Shown here in pieces: positions 30,373 through 40,890 of a DNA stretch of 64,000 bases. The notes under the pieces were generated by a model. That model saw only the letters and a list, made by a program, of their open reading frames with translations, had not been told where the DNA came from and ran no database searches. Source of the DNA: an uncultured Synergistales bacterium (lineage in GTDB: Bacteria > Synergistota > Synergistia > Synergistales > Aminobacteriaceae); assembly GCA_905233725.1 (NCBI GenBank), contig CAJOEM010000003.1, positions 43,148-107,147 on the forward strand, read 5' to 3'. The number at the start of each line of letters is the position of its first letter. Within the stretch, counting starts at the first letter, position 1. Position numbers and translations under genes: made by a program.

Positions 30373-31926
30373 CTACCAGTAATATAATCGATTGAGCTTG
30401 TCCTTCACTTCTGAGACAATGAACTTGATTTTACTGTCATGTTCGAGCAAACTCGCAATCTTTTTTTCAGCGTGCAATACCGTCGTGTGATCCTTCTTGT
30501 GAAACGCTCGCGCAATCTTTCGCAGGTTTACATCAGTCATGTTGCGGCTCAAATACATCGCAATCTGACGAGCCAAAGCCAAATCATTCGAACGTCCCGA
30601 GCCATCAATGTCATCGTACGAAACGTTTAGATATTCCGCGACCGTGACTTTTATGTCTTCGATTGAGATTTGCGACTTCGGCTGCTCAAATTTCAGAACG
30701 TCCGACAGCCATAATTTCACGTGGTCAATATCAACCGGCTCTTTCTTAAGCTCAGACGAAACCATAACGCGATTCAGCGCACCCTCAAGCTCACGGATAT
30801 TACTCGGAATATGCCGCGCCAAAAATCCCGCGACTTCATTAGGCAGATCATAATCTTTCAACATAGCTTTCTTCTGCAAAATCGCAACTCGCGTCTCAAA
30901 ATCCGGGGGCTGAATATCCGCAACTAATCCCCAGGCAAAGCGGCTGATCAACCTGTCCTCGATTCCGCGCAACTCAGATGGCGGTCTGTCCGAGCAAATC
31001 ACAACCTGCTTGTTAAAATCTCTAAGCGTGTTAAACGTGTTGTAAAATTCCTCCTGACTCTGGTCCTTATTGCCCAAAAACTGAATATCGTCAATAAGCA
31101 ATATATCAACGCTGCGATAACGCGCACGAAATTCTCGCATCTTCGACGTTGCAATCGCGTTCACGAATTCATTCAGGAATTTCTCAGTTCCAAGATATTG
31201 CACTTTAAGATTTGACGACCTTGAATTTGACAATGCGTGATGACATATTGCGTGCATCAAATGCGTCTTGCCAAGTCCAACGCCTCCCCAGATAAACAAC
31301 GGGTTATACGCTTTGCCGGGCATTTCCGCAACTGCCAAACTCGCCGCATGTGCCAACCTGTTCGATTTCCCAACGACAAACGTCTCAAACGTGTATCCAG
31401 GATTCAAATTCGCAAATTTCACGTTAGCTCTGACAGAATTACTGGACTTGTGAATCTTAGAGAACGAATCAGGATTCTTTTTATCGAGATTCTTTTCGGA
31501 CTGAGGCTGATCGTCAAATGCTAAATCCAACTGCACACTTTTCTCCGGAGTACTCGACGTTAACTTAACAGAATGCAAATTATTCTTCACAGCCCCATTA
31601 TCTAACTCCTTCAAAAAATTTTGCGCCACGTATTCTTTTACAAACGGATTCTGCGTATCTACAACAAGCGCATTATTCTCATCAATCTTCAGCGGAGTAC
31701 AGCTACTCAGCCACAAAGACACCCTGTCTTGGGGAAGTCCGGATTTAGATATAATATTTTCCCATAAGTTTTTCAGGTCTTGACAGTTCCCGTGATCATG
31801 ATTTTTACTCTGATTTTTCTGATTCTCCTGTTCCCGATTATCGCTAATATTATTCTGCAATTCTTCGTTCACAATATCACACTCCGCTGCGCAAATTATA
31901 AAATCCCTCCAGATCGCAAAATCCAA
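30373..31926 (-). CDS. dnaA: chromosomal replication initiator protein DnaA
   Basis: YNPLFIWGGVGLGKTHLMHAI; VDILLIDDIQFLGNKDQSQEEFYNTFN; C-terminal LARQIAMYLSRNMTDVNLRKIARAFHKKDHTTVLHA; exact start uncertain. Confidence 0.97.
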   Translation of the reverse strand: MDFAIWRDFIICAAECDIVNEELQNNISDNREQENQKNQSKNHDHGNCQDLKNLWENIISKSGLPQDRVSLWLSSCTPLKIDENNALVVDTQNPFVKEYVAQNFLKELDNGAVKNNLHSVKLTSSTPEKSVQLDLAFDDQPQSEKNLDKKNPDSFSKIHKSSNSVRANVKFANLNPGYTFETFVVGKSNRLAHAASLAVAEMPGKAYNPLFIWGGVGLGKTHLMHAICHHALSNSRSSNLKVQYLGTEKFLNEFVNAIATSKMREFRARYRSVDILLIDDIQFLGNKDQSQEEFYNTFNTLRDFNKQVVICSDRPPSELRGIEDRLISRFAWGLVADIQPPDFETRVAILQKKAMLKDYDLPNEVAGFLARHIPSNIRELEGALNRVMVSSELKKEPVDIDHVKLWLSDVLKFEQPKSQISIEDIKVTVAEYLNVSYDDIDGSGRSNDLALARQIAMYLSRNMTDVNLRKIARAFHKKDHTTVLHAEKKIASLLEHDSKIKFIVSEVKDKLNRLYYW

Positions 31927-31994
31927 AGGGATTATATTCTACACTAAAATTCAGCAAGTTTTATCAAGTTCTATCAAGTTCTATAGCAAAATAA

Positions 31995-34643
31995 TTATTT
32001 CAGCACACCGAGTGCAGCATGTGCAGCAGCAATTCTCGCAACAGGAACTCGATACGGCGAGCAGCTCACGTAATTCAACTTAACTGAGTGACAGAACGCG
32101 ATACTCTCAGGATTTCCACCGTGTTCTCCGCAAATTCCAACTGACAATTTCGGATTAACGCTGCGGCCTTTCTCGACAGCATTTCTGACCAGCGCGCCAA
32201 CGCCATCACGATCCAAAACTGCGAACGGATTCTCTTTGAACACGCCTTTATCAACATACTGGAACAGGAATTTATTCTCAGCATCGTCACGCGAATATCC
32301 GAACGTCGTCTGCGTTAAATCATTCGTTCCGCATGAGAAGAACTGCGCGTATTCTGCCAGCTGATCCGCAACTAATGCAGCTCTGGGTACTTCGATCATT
32401 GTGCCGACCAGATAGCCAAACTCGACTCCGCTAGCTTTCTTGACTTCAGCAGCGATTCTATCTGCCATTTCCCTGAAGAATTTCATTTCGGGTTTCGTGC
32501 CGACTAACGGGATCATGACTTCGGGTTTCACGACTAAGCCGGCCTTCGTTAATTCCGCGACCGCCTCGAAAATTGCGTTCATCTGCATTTCGTAAATTTC
32601 CGGGTAAATCATTCCCAAGCGGCAGCCTCTGAAGCCCAACATCGGGTTATTCTCGTGCAACTGGTGAATCTTTTCCAGCGTGGCGTTCAAACGCGCTTCT
32701 TCAGGTGAACCCTTCGCAACTGTTTTCAATTCTTCGAGAACGTTCGGCTCTTTCGGCAAAAATTCGTGTAACGGCGGGTCAAGCAAACGAATAATAACCG
32801 GCAAACCTTCCATTGCCTTGAAAATTCCCAGGAAATCTTCTTTCTGCATGACCTTCAATTTTGCAAGAGCTTCTTTGCGTTCTTCCAGACCTGACGCGTC
32901 ATTACTCAGCGCAACGACTAAACGCTGCATAACCGGCAATCTGTCAACGCCCATGAACATGTGTTCCGTTCTGCAAAGTCCGACACCCTTAGCTCCGAAA
33001 TCACGCGCTCTCTTTGCATCTTCGGGTGTATCAGCATTTGCCCAGACCATCTGTTCAGCATTCTCGTCAGCCCACGATAAAATCTGCTTGAAATCTTCCG
33101 TGAACGTAGCGTCAATCATTTTTGCCTCACCAGCGAGGAATTTTCCAGATGTGCCGTCAACCGTTACCCAATCGCCCTTCTTGAAAACGCGATCTCCTAC
33201 CGTCAAAGTCTCAGCATCGAAATCAATCTCAACAGCTTCACAGCCGCAAACAGCCGGTTTACCCATTCCGCGCGCAACAACTGCAGCATGGCTGGTCATT
33301 CCGCCACGGCTAGTTACGACACCGTTTGACGCGAATAATCCGTGAATATCATCAGGGCTTGTCTCAGTTCGTGCAAGAATCGTCGGTTTACCAGCACGCG
33401 CCCATTCTTCAGCCTCGTCAGCCGAGAATACTAACATACCAGCACCAGCTCCCGGTGACGCAGGAAGTCCCTTAGCTAACACGTCTTGTTTCGAATCCGG
33501 GTCAACCTGCCTGTGTAATAACTGCTCAACCTGTTCAGGAGCAACACGTGTAACAGCCGTCTTCTTGTCGATTAAGCCCTCACGCACCATGTCAGCAGCA
33601 ACTTTCACCGCAGCAGAAGCAGTTCTCTTGCCGGCTCTGGTCTGAAGCAGGAATAATTTTCCGCGCTCAATCGTGAACTCGATATCCTGCATCTCGTGAT
33701 AAGCTTTCTCTAACTGGCTCGTCAAACCGCAAAGCTCTTTGTAAATTTCCGGCATTGCTTTCTCAAGCTCAGAAATTGGCATCGGGGTTCTAATTCCTGC
33801 GACAACGTCCTCACCCTGAGCATTGATCAAAAACTCGCCGTATAATTTATTCTCGCCGGTTGACGGGTTACGCGTGAAGCAAACGCCGGTTCCGCAATCA
33901 TCGCCCAAGTTTCCGAAGATCATAGCGATTACGTTTACTGCTGTGCCGAGATTATCATCGATCTTGTTGATTTTTCGATACGTGATAGCTCTGGGAATAT
34001 TCCAGCTCTTGAAGACTGCCTCGATTGCGCGGCGCAACTGCACCCATGGATCTGTCGGGAAATCTTGACCCGTAGCTTTCTTGTAAATCGCTTTGTACTC
34101 GACGATTAATTTCTCGAGTGCTTCTGCCGGAATCTGGTAATCGAACTGAGCATTGACGGACTTTCTGCATGCTGCCAACGCTTCCTCGAATAAATCAAAA
34201 TTCACTTCGTCGACAACGCTGCCGAACATCTGGATAAACCTGCGATAACTGTCAAGCGCAAATCTTTTATTACCTGAAGCCTCGATAAGTCCCTGTAATG
34301 TCGCGTCATTCAAGCCGAGATTCAAAATCGTTTCCATCATGCCCGGCATCGAAATCGGCGCACCGGATCTGACTGAGACTAACAACGGGTTCTTCGCATC
34401 GTTAAAGCCTTTACCGGAATCTTTCTCAAGATCAGCAACTGCTTTTTTCACATCGTCCCAAACTTCGTCCATGATTTTGGGATCTTGCATGTATTTTCTG
34501 CAAACTTCCGTTGTCAAAATAAATCCAGGAGGTACAGGCAAATTATTCTGCTTCATCGTGCAAAGATTCGCACCCTTGCCGCCAAGTAAGAGGCGATTAC
34601 TTCCGTCGCCATCTTTCAGGCTATAAACATAACGTTCTGACAT
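31995..34643 (-). CDS. ppdK: pyruvate, phosphate dikinase
   Basis: GGKGANLCTM; GGMTSHAAVVARGMGKPAVCG; GLCRTEHMF; PSIAFCHSVKLNYVSCSPYRVPVARIAAAHAAL-type C-terminus. Confidence 0.97.
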   Translation of the reverse strand: MSERYVYSLKDGDGSNRLLLGGKGANLCTMKQNNLPVPPGFILTTEVCRKYMQDPKIMDEVWDDVKKAVADLEKDSGKGFNDAKNPLLVSVRSGAPISMPGMMETILNLGLNDATLQGLIEASGNKRFALDSYRRFIQMFGSVVDEVNFDLFEEALAACRKSVNAQFDYQIPAEALEKLIVEYKAIYKKATGQDFPTDPWVQLRRAIEAVFKSWNIPRAITYRKINKIDDNLGTAVNVIAMIFGNLGDDCGTGVCFTRNPSTGENKLYGEFLINAQGEDVVAGIRTPMPISELEKAMPEIYKELCGLTSQLEKAYHEMQDIEFTIERGKLFLLQTRAGKRTASAAVKVAADMVREGLIDKKTAVTRVAPEQVEQLLHRQVDPDSKQDVLAKGLPASPGAGAGMLVFSADEAEEWARAGKPTILARTETSPDDIHGLFASNGVVTSRGGMTSHAAVVARGMGKPAVCGCEAVEIDFDAETLTVGDRVFKKGDWVTVDGTSGKFLAGEAKMIDATFTEDFKQILSWADENAEQMVWANADTPEDAKRARDFGAKGVGLCRTEHMFMGVDRLPVMQRLVVALSNDASGLEERKEALAKLKVMQKEDFLGIFKAMEGLPVIIRLLDPPLHEFLPKEPNVLEELKTVAKGSPEEARLNATLEKIHQLHENNPMLGFRGCRLGMIYPEIYEMQMNAIFEAVAELTKAGLVVKPEVMIPLVGTKPEMKFFREMADRIAAEVKKASGVEFGYLVGTMIEVPRAALVADQLAEYAQFFSCGTNDLTQTTFGYSRDDAENKFLFQYVDKGVFKENPFAVLDRDGVGALVRNAVEKGRSVNPKLSVGICGEHGGNPESIAFCHSVKLNYVSCSPYRVPVARIAAAHAALGVLK

Positions 34644-34727
34644 GAAAATATCAACTTCCTTTCTAACAAATTACGTTAGCATTATAAATAATTTTTCCCG
34701 AAAATAATCGCGTTATTCTCGGGATTT

Positions 34728-35177
34728 TCAGTAATCAATCTCACTCACATTTCGCAAAATCCTGTTAATCACACGCGACGAAAAACCACGACTAATCAAG
34801 CGCGAACGAATCTTCCTGTCATCGCAGCTTTTCCGAAGCGAATCGAAAATTTCACGCGCACGTTCCAGTTCAGGCGTAATATTCTCCAGAGCGTAATTTA
34901 CACTCTCAGAATTAATTCCTCGCCTTGACAACTCGAACTTTATTTTCGCATCGCCCCACGAGTCATGCCCCTGAGCAAATAACAGAGCATACGCATCATC
35001 ATCGACCAAGCCAATCTCCTGAGCCTCTCGCATCAACGCAGAAATTTCATCATCTGAGATTCGCAGCTTCTCCAAAAATTCCAGAGCCTGCTTTTCCGTG
35101 CAAGTCTTTCGCAACAGGAACTCAAAGAATTTCTCACGCGCAGTTTCAATTTCACTCATGATACACACATGCTTCAC
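34728..35177 (-). CDS. recX: regulatory protein RecX
   Basis: 149 aa; repeated helical pattern DDDAYALLFAQGHDSWGDAKIKFELSRRGI...KIRSRLISRGFSSRVINRIL; overlaps recG. Confidence 0.85.
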   Translation of the reverse strand: MKHVCIMSEIETAREKFFEFLLRKTCTEKQALEFLEKLRISDDEISALMREAQEIGLVDDDAYALLFAQGHDSWGDAKIKFELSRRGINSESVNYALENITPELERAREIFDSLRKSCDDRKIRSRLISRGFSSRVINRILRNVSEIDY

Positions 35178-37252
35178 GCCGTAATAGCAAGTTCAAGAGC
35201 ATTCCCCAATCTACGCAGCAATTCGCTTTTCAACGCCGGTTCAGATTCCAGATTCGCATCTTCTGAGAGCAAGTCAATCGCCTCTTTACGCGCAACTCTT
35301 AGAATCTTGTAATCCCGCAGCAAATTCGCAACTCTGAAATCCGTCACGCCATGTTGGTGCACGCCGCAAATTTCACCCGGTCCACGCTGAAACAGGTCCA
35401 TCTCGGATAATCTGAATCCGTTGGAAATTTTCGTCATGAACTCGATTCGCTTGCGTCCGTCACCAGTCGTCGAGGCACCGAACAGCAACACGCACGTACT
35501 CGCAGATTTTCCACGGCCGATTCTTCCGCGCAACTGGTGCAACTGAGCCAGACCGAATTGTCCAGCGTCCTCGATTATCATCAACGTAGCATTCGGAACG
35601 TCAACGCCGACTTCGATCACAACCGTCGAGACCAGCAAATCAATTTTCCCGTCCGAGAACTCCTGCATGATGCGTTTTTTCTCGTCACCGGACATTTGCC
35701 CGTGAAGCATCTCCACTTTGAAGAACTCACCGTCATGCGAGAATTTCTGCAAGTCACGGAATCTTGAAGTCACAGCACTCAAGCCTCTGTCGCCCTCTTC
35801 AATCGTTGGACATACCCAGTAAACCTGATGTTTCTCAACAATCGCGTCGTGAATCATTTTTGCGAGTCTGCGTGTGTCGCGTGAGTCTATCGCGATCGTC
35901 TCGATTTTCTCACGGCCTGGTGGCATCTCGTCAATCTCGGAGACTGCTAAATCCCCGTAATTCGACATGACAATCGTTCTTGGAATCGGTGTTGCTGTCA
36001 TGGATAATACGTGCGGAGAAATTCCTTTTGAGGCAAGAGCGTTACGCTGCAAAACTCCGAATCTGTGCTGCTCGTCGATTATCACAAGTCCAAGTTCACG
36101 AAAATTCACTTGTTCTGCGAAAATTGCGTGTGTTCCTACGATGACGTTTATTTCGCCATTTTCGAGCGATTCTAGAATAATTTTGCGCTCAGATTGTTTC
36201 ATGCTTCCGGTCAATAATGCGGTTTTAATTCCCAACGGTTCGAGACTTTTCTGCAACTTTATGAAATGTTGATCTGCCAGAACTTCAGTCGGAGCCATGA
36301 ACGCAGCCTGAACTCCTGAGTCAATCGCCGCCAGAATCGCACAGAATGCAACCAGAGTTTTCCCTGAACCAACGTCACCCTGAAGCAAGCGATTCATCGG
36401 GAAGTCTTTTTCTAAATCCGCGAATATCTCACTTATAACTCGTTCTTGAGCGTTCGTGAGTGTAAATTGCAAATCATTTCTGAACGCTTCGTAATATTTC
36501 CCTGGTTTGATTCGAATGGATTTGTTAGCGTATTGCAAGTAATAATTTCGTCGCATTAATATTCCGCATTGAAGCAAGAACAGCTCATCGAATGCAAGCC
36601 TGCTGCGTGCGCGTCTGTACATAGTTGCGTTAAGTGGATTGTGAATCTGAATTAGTGCCTCTCGAAGACTGAGCATTTTGTATTTATCCAGAATTTTTTG
36701 CGGCAAAAACTCGTCCAGGCAAATATCCGAGTATGCTTTGAACGCTTTGTCAATCAATTTTGCTATCGAGTTCTGTGACAAGTCCGCGTTTGCTGCGTAA
36801 ATCGGGAAAATTCTGCCGATAATCGTCGGAGGTGCGTATTCGTCCATGACTTCGAATTTCGGGTGTGTGACGCAAAGTTCGCCGTTAAATTCCGAGGCTT
36901 TACCGTAGAATGCGATTTTCGAGTTATATTCAAAGCATTGAGCGATTCGTGCTGAGAACCAGGTTGCTTTGATTTTGCCGGTTCCGTCACTTATGGTTGC
37001 TTCGGTCAAATCGTGTGCGTAATCAGTTTTGTAGCTTGTGACCATTGCCAGCGCGCAAAAAAACTGACCGTTCTGTACGTCCTTGAGTTGAATGACTTTC
37101 TGACGGTCTTCGTATCTTCTCGGAATAAAGAAAAACAGATCTTCGATAGTGCGAATATTCAGTTTTGAGAGAGCGTATGCTGTTTTTCTGCCAACTCCGC
37201 TAATATTTGTGACGGGTGTTTCGATCTCGAAAAAATTTTCTTCTTGCGGCAT
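35174..37252 (-). CDS. recG: ATP-dependent DNA helicase RecG
   Basis: RLLQGDVGSGKTLVAF; IIDEQHRFGVLQR; MTATPIPRT; QLHQLRGRIGRG. Confidence 0.97.
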   Translation of the reverse strand: MPQEENFFEIETPVTNISGVGRKTAYALSKLNIRTIEDLFFFIPRRYEDRQKVIQLKDVQNGQFFCALAMVTSYKTDYAHDLTEATISDGTGKIKATWFSARIAQCFEYNSKIAFYGKASEFNGELCVTHPKFEVMDEYAPPTIIGRIFPIYAANADLSQNSIAKLIDKAFKAYSDICLDEFLPQKILDKYKMLSLREALIQIHNPLNATMYRRARSRLAFDELFLLQCGILMRRNYYLQYANKSIRIKPGKYYEAFRNDLQFTLTNAQERVISEIFADLEKDFPMNRLLQGDVGSGKTLVAFCAILAAIDSGVQAAFMAPTEVLADQHFIKLQKSLEPLGIKTALLTGSMKQSERKIILESLENGEINVIVGTHAIFAEQVNFRELGLVIIDEQHRFGVLQRNALASKGISPHVLSMTATPIPRTIVMSNYGDLAVSEIDEMPPGREKIETIAIDSRDTRRLAKMIHDAIVEKHQVYWVCPTIEEGDRGLSAVTSRFRDLQKFSHDGEFFKVEMLHGQMSGDEKKRIMQEFSDGKIDLLVSTVVIEVGVDVPNATLMIIEDAGQFGLAQLHQLRGRIGRGKSASTCVLLFGASTTGDGRKRIEFMTKISNGFRLSEMDLFQRGPGEICGVHQHGVTDFRVANLLRDYKILRVARKEAIDLLSEDANLESEPALKSELLRRLGNALELAITA

Positions 37253-38106
37253 TAACCCTCTTGAGGCAAATTTGCATTTGGTGTTGCGTTTCCCTGATCG
37301 AGATTCTCGTGTTCGTCCAGCATTCTCGACAAGTCCCGTTCTTCCTGATTATCCTGCGCGTAATATTGCGATGTTTCGTGTGGTTCGGCTTCTGCGTCTG
37401 CTTCCTGCTGAGCCTTATCAATCGTGCGCCCGAAATCCAGCAAGAGTGACACAGTATCTTTCAGGAATTGCTGTTTTCTCATGTACAGGAACTTGATCTG
37501 ATTCTCGTATTCTTCGACATCTTTTGCAGCTTCATTTACGATTCTGCGAGCCTCGACGCGTGCTTGAGCGAGTATGTCATCAGCCTGTAATTTTGCCTCG
37601 TTGCGCTTATCCTGAAGCTCGTTCTCAATATTTGCGCGGATTTGTTCGGTCTTGAGAGTTTTCTCTTTGGATTCTTTTATAATATCATCAGCGGTATTTT
37701 TTGCACGGGCAAGTATTTCAGCGGCTTTTTTCTCAGCGTCATCGATTCTGGATTGGACTTTCTCGTCTGCGCCGGTGATTAATTTTGAAGCTTCGAGATT
37801 TGCGTCCGAGAGAATCTTTTCCGTGCGGTTTTTCGCCTGAGCTTCCATGTCATTTGCGGCTTTGCGTGCCTGAATCAGTGCGTCTTTGATCATGTCCGAC
37901 ATGGATTGCTGTTTCTGAACGTATTCTTCGAGTTCACGGATTCGTGCGTCTTTTTCTTCGATTTGTTCAGCGTAGACTTCGAGATCATCTGCAACTTGAT
38001 TCAAAAAATCCTCAACTTCGGCAATCGCGTAGCCACCAAAACGAACTTTCTTGAAGACTTTTATCTCGACATCTTTTGCCGTCAATAATTCCATGTTATC
38101 TGACAT
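37252..38106 (-). CDS. divIVA: DivIVA domain protein
   Basis: LLTAKDVEIKVFKKVRFGGYAIAEVEDFLNQVADDLE; long coiled coil. Confidence 0.9.
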   Translation of the reverse strand: MSDNMELLTAKDVEIKVFKKVRFGGYAIAEVEDFLNQVADDLEVYAEQIEEKDARIRELEEYVQKQQSMSDMIKDALIQARKAANDMEAQAKNRTEKILSDANLEASKLITGADEKVQSRIDDAEKKAAEILARAKNTADDIIKESKEKTLKTEQIRANIENELQDKRNEAKLQADDILAQARVEARRIVNEAAKDVEEYENQIKFLYMRKQQFLKDTVSLLLDFGRTIDKAQQEADAEAEPHETSQYYAQDNQEERDLSRMLDEHENLDQGNATPNANLPQEG

Positions 38107-38621
38107 TACAAATCACGCTCCTGCATAGAAATTCCGGGTTTGTCATTTTCTGATTCTTCCTCGGGAAGTGTGACAAACATTTTCGCATGTGGCACGACGA
38201 TATATTGCGATGGCTCTATGAACTCAATCTCACCGCCGCGGTTAAAAGCCATGCCGCCCATGAAAGTGATAAATCTGCGGCCTTCTTCTTCGAAATCACG
38301 CTGGGATAATTCGTGCAAATCGAGCAGCAACATCGTGCCGCTATTAAACGCATCTCGCAAAACTTTTTTCTCTTGATCATTGGGAATGCCTTTGAACATG
38401 ATTAACGCCGGGGAATTTCTGTCATGATTCGGATTCGAATCGCGTGCGTCATCTGGTTCTCTGCGCCGTGTGTTTCGTGAAGAATTTTGCGAACCTGATC
38501 TTGAGCCGGATCGTGATTTGCTGTTTTCGTAATCATCGTTCTCGTCATAATCGTCGTCGTCGGTTTCAAACCCCAAGAACTTCATCAAATTCAATTTCAA
38601 AATCGCTCCTTTGTATTGCAT
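38106..38621 (-). CDS. sepF: SepF-like cell division protein
   Basis: Acidic N-terminal linker and SepF-like C-terminal domain (VLRDAFNSGTMLLLDLHELSQRDFEEEGRRFITFMGGMAFNRGGEIEFIEPSQYIVVP). Confidence 0.88.
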   Translation of the reverse strand: MQYKGAILKLNLMKFLGFETDDDDYDENDDYENSKSRSGSRSGSQNSSRNTRRREPDDARDSNPNHDRNSPALIMFKGIPNDQEKKVLRDAFNSGTMLLLDLHELSQRDFEEEGRRFITFMGGMAFNRGGEIEFIEPSQYIVVPHAKMFVTLPEEESENDKPGISMQERDL

Positions 38622-38789
38622 GTGATAAAAATATCAAAACCTTCAAGAATTATATCAAGAAAGTCGCGCGAAACAACTTTGCAAATAATAACGAATAATC
38701 AGCTTGCGATTGCTAAATTTCTGTGCTATTCTGAGTCGTCGGAGAATATTTTTTGAAAAATCTCTTAACAAAGGAGGAGAAGGATTTAC

Positions 38790-40349
38790 ATGGCATTAAA
38801 AACTATCGAAGAACTTTGCGATGAACTTTCCGAGAGACGCAAATCGGCGAGTTTGGGCGGAGGTCAGGAAGCGATTAACAAGCAAAAATCGAAAGACAAG
38901 GGAACAGCTCGCGAACGAATCGATTGGCTGTTAGATCCGGGAACATTTGTCGAAGTTGATGAGTTCGTAACACATCGCTGCACAAATTTCGATCTTGATT
39001 CAAGAAAACCGCTCGGTGATGGTGTCGTTACAGGTTGGGGCGAAATTGACGGGCGAAAAGTTTTCATTTACAGTCAGGATTTCACAGTTTTTGGCGGCTC
39101 AATCGGCGAACGTCACGCGGAGAAAATCTGCAAAATTCTCGACATGGCTATGGAATCAGGCTGTCCGGTCATCGGCATAAACGATTCCGGCGGCGCAAGA
39201 ATTCAGGAAGGCGTTGACTCACTCAACGGTTACGGGAAAATCTTCAAGCGAAACACTCTCGCAAGCGGCGTAATTCCGCAGATTTCCGTTATCATGGGAC
39301 CAACAGCTGGCGGCGCAGTTTACAGTCCAGCACTGACAGACTATATTTTCATGGTCGACAAAACGAGCATCATGCACATCACGGGTCCTGCAGTAATCAA
39401 AGCAGTCACTGGCGAAACGATCACAAGCGAAGAACTCGGCGGCGCAAAGACTCATAACACCAAGAGCGGTGTCGCACACTTCGAAGCTAAAGACGAGCAG
39501 GAATGTTTCGAACAGATTCGCAAAATCTTGTCGTACTTGCCGTCGAATAATCTCGAGGACGCACCGTTCAGACCGACGAATGACAACGTAGAACGCGCTG
39601 ATGATTCCCTGCGTCAAGTCGTACCCGTAAACACGAACAAAGAATATGACGTTCATGACGTGCTCACGAAAATTTTCGATGATGCAGAATTTACCGAAGT
39701 GCAGGCAGGTTTCGCGAAAAATATCGTAATCGGCTACGGAAGAATTGGCGGAAAAACTGTCGGAGTAGTCGCGAATAATCCGGACGAAATGGCAGGCTGT
39801 CTCGACATCGACGCTTCAGATAAAGCCTCAAGATTCGTCAGACATTGTGATGCGTTCAACATTCCAATCGTGACTTTCGTTGATGTGCCCGGATATTTGC
39901 CCGGCGTTAATCAGGAACAGGGCGGAATAATTCGCAAAGGCGCAAAATTATTATATGCGTACAGTGAAGCAACAGTTCCGTTAATCACGGTTATCATGCG
40001 CAAGGCTTACGGTGGAGCGTATCTGGCAATGAGCAGCAAGGCTCTCGGAGCGGATTTTGTTTTCTCGTGGCCTCAGGCAGAAATCGCAGTCATGGGTGCA
40101 GAAGGCGCAGCTAGCATCGTCTTCAAGAAAGAAATCGAAAATTCCGAAGACCCCAGCGCAACACGCCTCGAAAAAATCGACGAATATCGCAAGACTTTCT
40201 CGAATCCGTACGTTGCAGCCGAGCGTGGATTTGTTGACCGCGTAATTCTCCCCGAAGAAACTCGACACGCAATTTACGAGGCACTCTCCGGGATCGAAAA
40301 CAAGCGACAGTCAAGACCCAGCAAGAAACACGGCGTGATCCCTCACTAG
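38790..40349 (+). CDS. mmdA: acyl-CoA carboxyltransferase (methylmalonyl-CoA decarboxylase alpha-like)
   Basis: GINDSGGARIQEGVDSL; GPTAGGAVYSPALTDYIFMV; VDVPGYLPGVNQE; RKAYGGAYLAM; RBS AAGGAGGAGAAGG upstream. Confidence 0.93.
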   Translation: MALKTIEELCDELSERRKSASLGGGQEAINKQKSKDKGTARERIDWLLDPGTFVEVDEFVTHRCTNFDLDSRKPLGDGVVTGWGEIDGRKVFIYSQDFTVFGGSIGERHAEKICKILDMAMESGCPVIGINDSGGARIQEGVDSLNGYGKIFKRNTLASGVIPQISVIMGPTAGGAVYSPALTDYIFMVDKTSIMHITGPAVIKAVTGETITSEELGGAKTHNTKSGVAHFEAKDEQECFEQIRKILSYLPSNNLEDAPFRPTNDNVERADDSLRQVVPVNTNKEYDVHDVLTKIFDDAEFTEVQAGFAKNIVIGYGRIGGKTVGVVANNPDEMAGCLDIDASDKASRFVRHCDAFNIPIVTFVDVPGYLPGVNQEQGGIIRKGAKLLYAYSEATVPLITVIMRKAYGGAYLAMSSKALGADFVFSWPQAEIAVMGAEGAASIVFKKEIENSEDPSATRLEKIDEYRKTFSNPYVAAERGFVDRVILPEETRHAIYEALSGIENKRQSRPSKKHGVIPH

Positions 40350-40426
40350 AATATAAATCTCAGTTTCACACTTACATCTTACGAATTTTTACGAATTTTT
40401 ATGATTTTTATGAAGGAGGAAATGTT

Positions 40427-40849
40427 ATGCACTTTGAAGGACTTGCAGGCGCGATTAACGTGAGTATAGTTGCGTTCTCGATAGTGTTCGGAGTTTTGCT
40501 CGTTCTCACCGGAACAATCTTCGCGATGAAACTTTTCGCCGGTTCGGGCGCTGAAAAAAAAAATGAAGTAACACCAGCTCCAGCCAAGCCCGCAGCTAAA
40601 CCAGCCGCACCAGTCGCGCAGATTTCACCAGTTGCCCAAGTTTCTCAAATCGACAACAAGAAACTCGTCGCAGCAATCACGGCAGCAATCGTGAAATTCT
40701 CAGGCAGCAATAATTTCAGGATTCTCTCAGTCACGCCTGAAGCACAGGGATTTGCAGCAGCAAGCGCAACGTTCAGACCTGTCAGTCGCTGGAAGACTGC
40801 TGGAATGCTCGCGCTGAATAATAACGGGCTAGTTCGCAAATGGAAATAG
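40427..40849 (+). CDS. OadG-like (delta) membrane subunit of the decarboxylase
   Basis: Single N-terminal TM helix then an Ala/Pro linker and small C-terminal domain; directly after mmdA. Confidence 0.75.
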   Translation: MHFEGLAGAINVSIVAFSIVFGVLLVLTGTIFAMKLFAGSGAEKKNEVTPAPAKPAAKPAAPVAQISPVAQVSQIDNKKLVAAITAAIVKFSGSNNFRILSVTPEAQGFAAASATFRPVSRWKTAGMLALNNNGLVRKWK

Positions 40850-40890
40850 AATGTGAATAATTATAAATAAACTCGAAAGGAGATTTTAAC

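Noticed and set aside
32680-33345. 221 aa plus-strand ORF inside ppdK
   Set aside because: Antisense shadow of a strongly supported gene; Ser/Ala/Pro-rich composition typical of codon-mirroring.
34695-34735. Terminator hairpin between recX and ppdK (cccgaaaataa...ttattctcggg)
   Set aside because: The stem is clear but no convincing T run follows it in the direction of transcription, so not listed as a feature.
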